A stretch of DNA of 64,000 nucleotides from Sorghum bicolor (Eukaryota; Streptophyta; Magnoliopsida; Poales; Poaceae), in contig NC_012879.2 of the NCBI RefSeq assembly GCF_000003195.3, positions 32,688,373 to 32,752,372 on the forward strand, in the 5' to 3' direction. Within the stretch, counting starts at the first letter, position 1, and each line of letters opens with the position of its first letter. The notes under the pieces were generated by a model, which had not been told where the DNA came from, did not search any database, and was given only the letters and a program-made list of their open reading frames with translations. The position numbers were made by a program, and so were the translations under genes. Of this stretch, positions 44,826-56,600 are shown piece after piece.

Positions 44826-47142
44826 CTTGAACATAACTGTCCTGAGGAGACCGTAGCACCGAGTTAGGTGTGGAGAGAGAAGATTGTTACACACGAAGAG
44901 GAGGCGCCGCCGGAACCACCGACTACGCCATCCAGCGAATCCCAGGACGACTGAAAACACAAGGAGTCCCATTCGGAGGACTTAAAAACACCGAACGCCT
45001 TGCCAAGAGGTAAACTTGGTAGTTACCCTTTTCTTTCAATTATTCAATTATAATTTGCTTAGTTAATCAGGTTCATGCTATCTTGAAAAGAAAATAAAAA
45101 TGTTAAAAAATAGTAAGCCCCATGTGAGTATGCTCATAAAACCCATAAGTACATTCACTGTGGTGGCATAAAAATAAAATAAATAAGTTTTCATCTTACA
45201 ATAAAAATATATAAAATATATATATATAATAATAAGTGTATGATCCTGCTAAATAAATAACATTTATTAAGGAAGCTCAACATGATGAAGGTTAGATATT
45301 TATGCTAACACTTAATTAGTTCCACAAGCTTTGTTGTCTATTTGAGCTCCACAGAATTTAAGAATCAAGAAGACTAGCAGACGGAGGATATTCTAATCGC
45401 TGTCAGAATGCTGCTGACTTTCAAATACACCTCTGCCACCTGCTAGTTACATCAGAGCAATTACGTCAAAAATCAGCTTGGGGGAGAGCACCCCCATTAT
45501 TCTCGCTAAGTATTTCTACCTATCTTTATACTTATATTATGTTAGAATATTAAAATACATAAACTATGAAAAACCAAATAAAGATTTTGTGCTTATATAT
45601 ATTTTGCTTAGTATGTTTAATAAATAAATAAAGTGGCTATGCTAATCTGAATCTTAATAATAAAACTCTAGCATGGATATGATGAATAGTTGCTCTACCT
45701 AATTTGCAATTTTGAAGTTCCCTCTCAAGTTTAGACATAACTGTTATAATGTAAAGCTTGCTCTAGATATAAACTTGTGGGATGAAAACTTGATCTAAAA
45801 TCTAAGTTGTTAACGGATATGATATGGGAAGGTTGAGTTGCTGTTTATCTGTTCCTAGAGATGCTAGAATTCTGGAAATTTTTATCTTGAAAAATCTTTA
45901 AAATATTGCATGATGAGTTCCTGTATGATGAGAGTTTAAATTCCTACCACAGCCATATATACATGCTTGCTAGACTTTGAGCCACACATTTACTATTTAC
46001 TGCTTATGAGCGTTGAGTGTGGTCAAGCTGTGTAGACCCTTAAGAGCTTGTCATGTGGTTAAATCAAGATTCACTTGCACGTTCACTCATATATGCTACT
46101 TCTACTCCGGAAGTACCATCCACATATATCCATCCATTTCCATCTCCAGAATCACCCAAAAATATTCTACTCCTAATCCGGGAGAGAATAGTCAAAAACA
46201 TTTTCCTATCTCTGTTATTCCCTGTGAAATAAATGCTCCAAATATTTTGGTTACTACCACTTGCTATATTATCTCAAGAGATGAGTGTTCTGAAAAAAAA
46301 AGAAAGAAAAGAGAAAATATATATATATATATAAACGAGGAAATAAAAAGGGGCAAGTGCCTGGAACCTCGAAAGAAAGAAAAAGTGAGACGAGAGGTAA
46401 AAATGGACAAGTGTCCAACAGTAGAATTAGGGGTACAAGATACCCACCTGAGAGGAAAGAAAAAGAAGAGCAAAAAGCAAGGAAGGTATGTAACCCCTCA
46501 AAAGAGCAAAAGTAGAATTAGACTTTCACCATTGTTATTACCATCATCACCATACACCATTCATTCGCCACACATGCACATCTTGATTTGGCTTATTGAT
46601 TTGTTTCTCTGGATCCATGGCTTGACTATGCAATAAATGTCTTATATGTATGTATTAACTGTCTCCCACCTATGAGCTCCAGATATCAAGCCTTATTAGA
46701 GTAGGGTGAGAGAGAAGGCAATGTCACTATGCCTTATACCACAAATACCACATATCTTGAGAGAAGGCATATACCATCAATGCCTTGGTAAGGATCCAGA
46801 AATACCACAAAAGAGAGATATGAGAGGGTCATACAAGGAAGCTCTGAGTTTTATTTGAAAATCTGCAAAAAAACCCCAGAGCTATAGCTGATCAAGAATA
46901 AGAGACATGGCACTTGGCTAGACTGTTCTATCTTTTAACCTCTCAAGACAGAAGTGACGGTTACAAGTCCCATGGTGAAGGTAAAGTAAGTTTTAAGTCT
47001 TGACAGTTTACTCTAACTCAGAGATGAGATCTTATTTAAAAGCATGTGTACCGTTAAATTTTTAAGATATTGCATCAACTTCTGATCCATAGCTGAGTCT
47101 ATCCTTTCTCAGGGACGAGCAAGAGGTAAGCTTGGGGGAGTT
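44826..47142 (+). other. Noncoding internal region of element 3, part 2 (shared tail)
   Basis: About 2.3 kb. Polypurine copies CAGCTTGGGGGAG at 45474-45486 and AAGCTTGGGGGAG at 47128-47140, the latter being the true tract at the LTR. The part 46250-46520 with GGACAAGTGTCC-like and GTAGAATTAGGGG motifs is homologous to the tail of element 2 (13110-13390). A 207-codon open frame at 46013-46636 runs through it, but the homologous part of element 2 is not open in the same way, so I do not call it a gene. Confidence 0.6.
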
Positions 47143-48378
47143 TGTTGACGGTCCTTAAGTATCAAATTTAATTATCAAATAAACAAAGAAAAGGATCCAA
47201 ATGAAATCAACATCTAGACTTAGGATTTTATCTGACAGAATTCCACGAGTTTTGGTGTTTGTCTATTTCTGCAGGGGGTTATCAGGAAATACGGAAGAAA
47301 GGCCCACATGTCGGGATTACATAGAGATATCAACGCACCGCGCAATTTTCTACCATCTAGAAGACTCCAGAAGCCACGGGAAGGAAGCGGAGGCCGAAAG
47401 GGGCCAGGCCCAGGGCGCCCGCCCTGGTGACCTGGGCGCCCGCCCCCTGTTGGATGCCAGTCAGGACTCTCTTCGCACGGGATGTTCCACCGACCTATCG
47501 GATCAAGGAAAACATAGTACCACCTCGCCTATCGACCCAAAAACGTATAGAAGGGGAGGACTATATAAGGAGACCCCCTGGCCCCTGGAGAAGACATGAA
47601 GAAATTATCATAGAGACTAAGGGGTGCCCTCGAAGGAAAACCTCTTCTCTAATTAATATTTCTTTTTAGGCTTAGCAACCAATGTAAGGTAGAAATAGAT
47701 CTTCTAGTTTCTACTAGATTGAGAGAGATAGAGTGGAGGTGTAGATTGGAGGAAGCCCGGCCTGTCGGTGTCTACTCCAAGCTTGTTCGTGCGGGATCAA
47801 GTTCTCCTAACCCGAAGCTTGCTCCTAGGATTCTTCAGTATTTCGACTTCTAAATTCTAGTAAGTTCTTGTTTTATTGTTCTTATGGTTTATGAGTTTAC
47901 TTTAATCTCTTCGCGTAGAGTTTAGAGTAATCATTACTGGCGTAAACGTGGTGTTTAGGCTGGGGTACTCATAGATATTCCCTGACTAGCTGGACCGTGG
48001 TAGTAGTGAGGAACGTGACAATTCCGAGTTACCTTTGCAGATCACATCTCGTTAGCAGGAAGGATAGGGTTTATAGGTGCGGGTTGAACATCCTTTGTGG
48101 TGCCTAGATTCCGTTAGCCTCCCCATTAGAACAGTAGATCATCCTTACCAAGGTTAGAAGAAGACTACGGTTGCAGTCTTCTCTATTTATCACTCACATC
48201 GAAAGACATTCTTTGTGCCTAGAGGGATAGTAGCAATAGATTTGGTTAGTCAGATGCACCCTTTCTCCCAGTGGTAAAAATATAAATACGATAACTTTGG
48301 ATAACCTCCCGGGTGAAATGCTCACCGATATCCGTGCGCTTGCGGATCATTTCCTTATTGCGTTACCAAATATCAACA
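47143..48378 (+). repeat. 3' LTR of element 3
   Basis: 1236 bp; paired GC boxes at 47413-47424 and 47434-47445, TATATAA at 47562-47568. It ends AAATATCAACA, followed by the GTTAT duplication. Confidence 0.9.
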
Positions 48379-49825
48379 GTTATATCTATTGGTGCATTAA
48401 GTATAGGAGTTGTGATGAAGCCTTTGCTGCATTTTACTCCATCCTTGTCCAGATACTCACCACACCCTGGTTGTAGAGTTAGGATCGAGTAGCAGCTTAG
48501 CCATGCTTAAACGGTAGAAGTCGGGTGATTTCCTGTCACCTGCGCGATATAGGTTTATGTCGGATCACGATGGTCTATTTGTGCTATCGTGGATGGAACC
48601 TGATTAATTTGACTTAAGCCGGGCGGAGTTTTGCATGTTTGTAGTAACTCCGTCTGTGGCAGCTAAGGACCGATCGTTGTACGTCCTCTTGTCATGTTGA
48701 ACGCATGCCTAACACTTAGTTGGCCGGATAACTCGTTCCGACCGCGAAGCCGAGTAGTATGACTCAGGCCGGAAGACCGGCAAGCATAAAGTGCGCACTA
48801 CCGGAGGAAGTGCGGTGTGCGGGGGACCATTGGCGTAAGCCCAAAGGCAGGTGAGTTAAAATTCCTGACCTCCCTGACAGAATGGTAGCCCTGGGAGTGC
48901 GGCGCTGATCGGAGCCGCGATTCCTGAGTTGTACCAAAGGTGACCCGTTGGCTCTCCGACGGGGGATGCTTGGGTGAGTGCTAGGAATAACCCTCCAGCT
49001 GGATAGGAATTCGATTCGAATCGCCGTCTCTCCCGGTCAGTGAGAACTTGACAGAGCAGCGGCAAACGTAGCATTCACTAATAAACTTGGTTCATGATAA
49101 TGATGATAGCAAGGAAGAGCATATGATGAACTTGATATGGTTATTATTGCTTGTAATAATCAAGTGAAGTGCTTTAGTATAGGTGCTAATCTAATGGTAG
49201 GCTGATGATGAATAAACATGATGCTTCCACAATAAGTTAGTTTTAATGCAAGCTTTTGGCAAATGTTGAGTCAACTAGCCCTAATTGATATTGGCCTTGC
49301 ATGATCCTTGGTGTCTTTTATGTTTTACTAGACGAGTAAGTCTAGCTGAGTACATTCTCATACTCAGGGTTTATTCCCACCTGTTGCAGATGCAATCTTC
49401 TATGACGGTTTCTGCAAGACCTGTCTCCATCCCGCTGAGGATGAGGACTAACCGTTGGGCACGGTTCTCTAACAACCCCGTATCTGATGCTTTTGGAAGG
49501 ATGGTGTAGACTCTGGCAATAACAAAAACTTGTGAACTGAACTTTGTGAACAAGTGTGTGTAATTATTTTGCTTCCGCTACTTCGAACCGGGATTGTAAT
49601 AACTTAATGACTCCGATGTGGTGCCGCTTCGACGGCAATGAATGGCAATGTAACATTCGCTGTGTTTATGTTGAACTCGTACGATCTTGGTTTGTTGCGA
49701 GTTGGTTTGAAGTCCTTCGTGATTTCAATTGACTACCGGGATTATATGGGCTCAAGTTTGGAAACTTGATTGCTGGTCGATCGTTTCTACACTTGAACTC
49801 TTATAATTTGGTCGGTTCTGTGACA
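48379..49825 (+). repeat. 3' LTR of element 4, segment 3
   Basis: Continues the LTR from ATCTATTGGTGC and matches 26530-27976 of the left copy closely, ending GGTCGGTTCTGTGACA. Satellite follows at once. Confidence 0.88.
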
Positions 49826-52800
49826 CATTTGGCACAAACTGTGCACCTACCCTGCATCGAAACTAACACTATCTCCAAACAGACCGATTAGGCGCAAACC
49901 GTGCACCTATCTTGCACCGAAACTAACATAGTCTCCAAATAGACCGATGTGAGATTCCATATGACACATGTCATCTAGGAGTTCCATCGGGTGCATCTAA
50001 ATTGATTTCCGAGCATATGGTATGTTCCACACAAACTGTGCACCTATATATCTTGCATCAGTATTAAAACTATCTCCAAATAGACCAAACATAGCTTCCG
50101 CTTGAGCCCTTTAACTTATGAGTACCATCGGGTGTGTCAAAAGTGGTTTCTTAGCCTATGGTGCATTAGGCACAAACCGTGCACCTATCTTGCACTGAAA
50201 CTAACACTCTCTCCAAACAGACCGAAGCGGGATTCTATATGACACACGTCATCTAGGAGTTCCATCAGGTGAGTCTAAATTGATTTCCGAGCATATGGTA
50301 TGTTCCATGGAAGCCATACAGCTATCTTGCATCAAGGATAGCACTATCTCCAAACAAACCAAACTGAGCTTCCATTTGAGCCCATTCACCAAGGAGTACA
50401 ATTGGCTATGTCCAAAATGGTTTCTTAGCCTATGGTGCATTAGGCGCAAACCGTGCACCTATCTTGCGCCGAAACTAACACTATCTCCAAATGCACCGAA
50501 GCAAGATTCAATATGACACACATCATCTAGGAGTTCCATCGAGTGCGTCCAAATTGATTTGTGAGCATATGGTACATTCCACACAAACTGTGCACCTATC
50601 TTGCATCAAGATTAGCACTATCTCTGAATAGACCAAACTGAGCTTCCACTTGAGCCCTTTAACCTAGGAGTACCATTGGGTGCGTCCAAAATGGTTTCTT
50701 AGCATATGGTGCATTAGGCACAAACCGTGCACCTATCTTGCATCGAAACTAACACTATCTCCTAACAGATCGAATCGAGATTTCATATGGAACATGTCAT
50801 CTAGGAGTTCCATCTAGTGTGTCCAAATTGATTTCCGAGCATGTGGTACGTTCCATGCAAATCATGCATCCTATCTTGGATCAAGATTAGCACTATCTCT
50901 AAACAGATCGAACTGAGCTTCCACTTGAGCCTCTTCACCTTGGAGTACCAACAGGTGTGTCCAAAATAGTTTCTTAGACTATAGTGCATTAGGTGCAAAC
51001 TGGGCACCTATCTTGCACCGAAACTAACAGTATCTCCAAACAGACTGAAGCGAGATTCCATGACAAATGTCATCTAGGAGTTCCATCGGGTGCGTCCAAA
51101 CTGATTTCTGAGCATATGAAACGTTCCATGCAAACCGTGCACCTATCTTGCATCAAGTTTGACACTATCTCTAAACAGACCGAACCAGGCTTCCACTTGA
51201 GCCTCTTCATCTTGGAGTACCAATAGATGCGTCCAAAATTGTTTCTTAGACAATAGTGCATTTGGTGCAAACTGTGCACCTATCTTGCATCAAAACTAAC
51301 ATTGTCTCCAAAAAGACCAAAGCGAGATTCCATATGACACATGTCATTTAGGAGTTCCATTGGGTGCATCCAAATTGATTTCCGATCATATGGTATGTTC
51401 CACGCAAACTATGCACCTATATATCTTGCATGAAGATTAACACTATCTCCGAATAGACCCCAACAAAACTTCCACTTGAGCCCTTTAACCTAGGAGTACC
51501 ATCGGGTGTGTCCAAAGTGGTTTCTTAGCCTATGGTGCATTAGGCACAAAACATGCACCTATCTTGCACTGAAACTAACACTCTCTCCAAACAGACCGAA
51601 CCGAGATTCCATATGACACATGTCATCTAGGAGTTCCATCGGGTGAGTCCAAATTGATTTCCGAGCATATGGTAGTTTCCATGCAAACCATGCACCTATC
51701 TTGCATCATGATTAGCATTATCTCCAAACATACCAAACTGAGCTTCCATTTGAGCCTCTTCACTTAGGAGTACCATTGGATGTGTCCAAAATGGTTTCTT
51801 AGCCTATGGTGTATTGGGCGCAAACCGTGCACCTATCTTGCACCGAAACTAACACTATCTCCAAATGGACCGAAGTGAGATTCAATATGACACACATCAT
51901 CTAGGAGTTCCATCGAGTGTGTCCAAATTGATTTTTGAGCATATGGTACATTCCATACAAACTGTGCACCTATCTTGCATCAATATTAGCACTATCTCCG
52001 AACAGACCAAACCGAGCTTCCACTTGAGCCCTTTAACCTAGGAGTACCATCGGTCGCGTCCAAAATGGTTTCTTAGCATATACTGCATTAGGGACAAACC
52101 ATGCACCTATCTTGCATCGAAACTAACACTATCTCCAAACAGAACGAAGTGAGATTTTATATGACACATGTCATCTAGGAGTTCCATCAAGTGTGTCCAA
52201 ATTGATTTCCGAGCATACAGTATGTTCATGCAAACCGTGCATCCTATCTTGGATCAAGATTAGCACTATCTCTAAACAGATCGAACTGAGCTTCCACTTG
52301 AGCCTCTTCACCTTGGAGTACCAATAGCTGCGTCCAAAATGGTTTCTTAGACTATGGTGCATTAGGTGCAAACTATGCACCTATCTTGCACTGAAACTAA
52401 CACTATCTTCAAATAGACTGAAGCGAGATTTCATGACATATGTCATCTAGGTGTTCCAATGGGTGCGTCTAAATCGATTTCCGTGCATATGATATGTTGC
52501 ATGCAAACCATGCACCTATCTTGCATCAAGTTTAGCACTATCTCTAAACAGAGCGAACCAAGCGCCCACTTGAGCCTCTTCACCTTGGAGTACCAATAGG
52601 TGCGTCCAAAATGGTTTCTTAGACTATGGTGCATTAGGTGCAAACTGTGCACCTATCTTGCACCAAAAGTAACACTATCTCCAAACAGACTGAAGAAAGA
52701 TTTCATATGACACATGTCATCTAGGAGTTCCATCGGGTGCGTCCAAATTGATTTTTCCTAGGTGCGTCCAAATTGATTTCACGCAAAATATGATATGGTA

Positions 52801-53534
52801 CATTCCACGCAAACTGTGCAACTACCTTACATCAAGATTAACACTATCTCCGAACAGACCAAACAGAGCTTCCACTTGAGCCCTTTAACCTATTAGTACC
52901 ATCGGGTGTGACCAAAATGGTTTCTTAGCCTATGGTGCATTAGATACAAACCATACACCTATCTTGCATCGAAACTAACACTATCTCTAAAAAGACTGAA
53001 GCAAGATTTCGTATGACACATGTCATCTAGGAGTTCCATCGGGTGCATCCGAATTGATTTCCGAGCATATGGTACGTTCAATGCAAACCGTGCATCCTAT
53101 ATTGGATCAAGATTAGCACTATCTCTAAACAGACAAAACTGAGCTTCCACTTGAGCCTCTTCACCTTGGAGTACCAATAGGTGCGTCGAAAATGGTTTCT
53201 TATACTATAGTACATTAGGTGCAAACTAGGCACCTATCTTGCCCTAAAACTAACACTATCTCCAAACGGACCGAAGCGAGATTCCATGACACATGTCATC
53301 TAGGAGTTCCATCGGGTGCGTCCAAATTGATTTCCGAACATATGAAACGTTCCATGCAAACCGTGCACCTATCTTGCATCAAGTTTAGCACTATCTCTAA
53401 ACAGAGTGAACCAAGCGTCCACTTTAGCCTCTTCACCTTGGAGTACCAATAGGTGCGTACAAAATGGTTTCTTAGACTATGGTGCATTAGGTGTAAACTG
53501 TGCACCTATCTTACACCAAAAGTAACACTATCTC
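49826..53534 (+). repeat. Centromeric satellite block 3
   Basis: About 27 monomers, same orientation. It begins with the right target copy of element 4 and a truncated unit (a deletion joins ACAGACCGA to TTAGGCGC near 49888). A rearranged monomer with an internal duplication of GTGCGTCCAAATTGATTT lies at 52738-52810. It shows a higher-order period of about 1.37 kb (units starting near 50041 and 51414). It ends ATCTC, the target of element 5. Confidence 0.92.
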
Positions 53535-54640
53535 TAGTGAGGTCGTTGTCCCGATCTTCACGACGTAGGATAACTAGCTGAAGATCAGCCGATAACTTGC
53601 TGCAAGCAGCGAGGATAACTAGTGCAACCTGACGACACGCACAAGGAGCCAACCACCGTCTCTATACGGCAGCCTGAAGCAAGGATTCGCCCAACCACAC
53701 TCTCAAAGAACCAACCTACGCAACCTGAACTCGAGGATCAGGAGCACGGATTGGGTGCCGATGACGCGGCCACTTCTGTAATCTCCGCGAAGGAAAACAC
53801 AAAAGCAAAGGGGTAGAGATCTCTCTCTCAATTTGTTAGCACACAGCTGAACAAAGTGGTTTGTATTCTCAATATCATAAGTCTTGGATTACAATGAGTC
53901 TTAGGGGGTATTTATACTAGCAACAGCCCTGCTAGATAGGTATGAAAACGAAATAGAGTTTCTGAGGGAAGGCAATGTGAAAGGTCCCCTCGAAATGGAT
54001 TCCCAAAGTGGCTTCGCGTGATTGTTGGCCTGCAGAGCAGTTTCCAATAAACTGACCATAACTTTTTATTGGGAAGTCTAAATGATGAACTGTTTCTTGG
54101 GTGTGAAACTAGACTCCAAGAGCTTTCCATCAATGTATTCTGTGCACCACGAAACGCTGTAGATTGGTACAGTTTCACTTGGCAAGTTGTACCAACATTC
54201 TGTCACGACAGACTGTTGACCTTCTGAGTAGTCTATACTAATTCTAGTCTGCAGGCAATATGGTGTATCCAAACTAGTCGCCACTAGATTCATTGGAGAG
54301 CAGATTCGTCATGCTTTCCAACAAGTGCTCATGGACCTTCATAGCTTTTGTGAGTAAAAAGTTATGAAGATTTCTTTCACTGGTCCGTTCTTCAGGGTCC
54401 GATTTGTCCTTCTCTTCTTCTATATACCTGAGTACAACCAAGGTACAACACTTAGGTAGTATATAATTCTCATTAATGTTAAAATAAATCTCACAAAGTA
54501 GCGCGTGGACCTCTTCTTGTAGCTTCTTTGCACGATTACGTGTAATCGGTCCATTGATGACATGGGCTGGTGCCGGCGTAGTCGGTGTAGAGGTTGGCGT
54601 GGAATTAGAGGGAGCATGCTTGGTTGGGATGTCCTCATCA
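53535..54640 (-). repeat. 3' LTR of element 5, containing the end of the polyprotein
   Basis: 1106 bp. In element sense starts TGATGAGGACATCCC at 54640, right after the polypurine tract CAAGAGGGGGAGGA, and ends CCTCACTA. The inner copy ends CCTCACCA, so the terminal CA has mutated to TA. Codons for the polyprotein tail occupy 54640-54274. Confidence 0.88.
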
Positions 54641-56600
54641 TCCTCCCCCTCTTGAAAAGGAGTCGACCTCGACTCTGATTCTTCTAATCCGAAGAATGGT
54701 ATCAAGTCAGTAACATTGAAGGTTGTGCTAACACCATAATTTTCAGGATGCTCAATCTTGTAGGCATTATCATTGATCCTAGACAGCACTCTGAATGGAC
54801 CATCTCCCCGTGGCATCAACTTGGATTTACGCTTCTTAGGAAAGCGGTCTTTGCGAAGATGTACCCACACTAAATCTCCGGGCTCAAATATCACCTTCTT
54901 GCGATGCTTGTTTGCCCAATCAGCATAGTACTTGGACCTTCTTTCGATTGCTTCTTTGGTCTTCTCATGAATCTTCTTGACATATGATGCACGCTTGGAT
55001 GCTTCCATGTTAATCCTTTCCTACAATGGTAGAGGCAATAAATCGATCGGAGCAAGGGGTTTGAATCCATACACAACTTCAAAAGGACACATATTAGTTG
55101 TAGAATGTACTGCCCTGTTGTAAGCGAATTCCACATGTGACAAGCACTCTTCCCACTCCTTCAAGTTTTTCTTTATCAAGGCTCATAGCAGCATAGAAAG
55201 TGTTCTATTCACAACTTCAGTTTGTCCATCCGTTTGAGGATGACAAGTGGTGGAAAACAGCAGCCTTGTTCCAAGCTTTGCCCATAATGTCTTCCAAAAG
55301 TAGCTCAAGAACTTGGTGTCACGGTCTGAAACAATCGTTTTGGGCACGCCGTGTAATCTTACAATATCCCTGAAAAATAGAGAGGCAACGTGGGAAGCAT
55401 CATCGCTTTTATGACAAGGTATAAAATGTACCATTTTAGAGAACCGATCAACAACAACAAAAATTGAATCCATTCCCCTCTTTGTCCTAGGTAAACCCAA
55501 AACAAAATCCATGCTAATATCTTCCCAAGGGGTACTAGGAACAGGCAAGGGAGTATATAATCCATGAGGGTTCAGTTTTGACTTAGCTTTGTGACATGTG
55601 ATGCATCTTTGAACAAGTCGTTGGACATCTCTTCTCATCTTTGGCCAGTAGAAGTGATCAGCTAGCATCTCATATGTCTTTCTCTATCCAAAGTGACCCA
55701 TCAATCCACCTGCATGTGTTTCCTGTAGCAACAAAAGCCTAAGAGAGCAGTGGGGTACACACAATTTGTTAGCTCGAAACAAAAATCCATCATGTATATG
55801 ATATTTTTCCCACCCTTTTCCAGTTGTACAGTTTGCAAATGGTTCTGAAAATTCATGATCAGTAGGGTACAATTCTTTTATGCTTTCAAGTCCTGGCACC
55901 TTGACATCTAGTTGATTCAACAAAACATTTTTACGTGACAAAGCATCAACAACAATGTTTTCTTTACCTTTCTTATATTTCACAACATATGGAAAAGTTT
56001 CAGTGAATTCAACCCATTTGGCATGTCTACGATTCAGTTTTGCTTGCCCCTTTAAATATTTCAAAGCCTCATGATCTGAATGAATAACAAATTCTTTTGG
56101 CCATAAATAATGTTGCCAAGTCTCAAGAGCTCTTACCAAAGCATACAATTCTTTGTCATACACCGAGTAACTTCTCACTGAAGTATGCAACCGGCTGTCC
56201 ATTTTGCATTAGGACACCACCGATTCCTCCCACTTGCATCACATTCAACCTCAAAGGTTTTAGTGAAATCAGGTAACACCAGCAAGGGGGCTTCGGATAG
56301 CCTCTTCTTCAATTCTTGGAATGCTCTCTCTTGTGGTTCATCCCATTGGAAGGCAACACCTTTCTTTGTTAACTCATTCAACGGAGCAGCTATGGTGCTG
56401 AAATCTCTCACAAATCTCCTGTAAAAACCAGCAAGTCCATGAAAACTTCTCACCTGACTCACATTTTCAGGAGTTGGCCAATCCTTGATTGCTTTCACCT
56501 TTGATTCATCAATCTGAATTCCTGAACCTGAAACAACAAAACCAAGAAACACAACCTAATCTGTACAAAATGTACACTTCTCAAGGTTAGCAAATAATTT
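54274..56600 (-). pseudogene. pol: RT end, RNase H and integrase of element 5
   Basis: Continues from [22 protein letters not shown] and [20 protein letters not shown], then RNase H from [10 protein letters not shown] frameshift near 56190 follows, then [29 protein letters not shown] and VDALSRK. Integrase: [18 protein letters not shown] (zinc finger); core Asp in SMDFVLGLP, Asp in VSDRDTKFL, Glu in [10 protein letters not shown]-terminal domain FEPGDLVWVHLRKDRFPKKR. Stops near 56556, 55684, 55183 and 55020 mostly fit C-to-T decay of CAG or CGA codons. The tail (GPITRNRAKKLQEEVHALL) lies inside the LTR and corresponds to the CR-motif region described for CRM elements. It ends at 54274. Confidence 0.88.

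Larger units (their letters stand above)
40453..48378 (+). mobile_element. Element 3: non-autonomous gypsy-type retrotransposon
   Basis: Flanked by GTTAT at 40448-40452 and 48379-48383. Two 1236-bp LTRs differ at about 15 positions by eye. LTR starts, paired GC boxes, tRNA-Asp primer site and the last kilobase before the 3' LTR are homologous to element 2, so they are one family. The internal region has an unrecognised 5' ORF, a decayed protease fragment and long noncoding stretches. There is no recognisable capsid domain, RT, RNase H or integrase. It must have been moved by a relative's proteins. Confidence 0.9.
23506..49825 (+). mobile_element. Element 4: Tekay/Del-like chromovirus with long LTRs and two nested elements
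   Basis: Bounded by CATTA (23501-23505) and CATTT (49826-49830), one mismatch, with satellite phase continuing across it. LTRs start TGTAACACCCCAG and end CTGTGACA. The left LTR is 23506-27976; the right LTR starts at 34673 and is split by element A (35246-37877) and element 3 (40453-48378). Initiator tRNA-Met-type primer site, an extra ORF, then gag-pro-RT-RNase H-integrase-chromodomain. The TGTAACACCCC start, primer site and C-terminal chromodomain support the Tekay/Del clade. The coding region has stops and frameshifts. Confidence 0.9.

Noticed and set aside
46013..46636. 207-codon frame in the tail of element 3
   Set aside because: The homologous tail of element 2 is frame-shifted and the peptide is low-complexity Lys-rich; better explained as conserved noncoding sequence.
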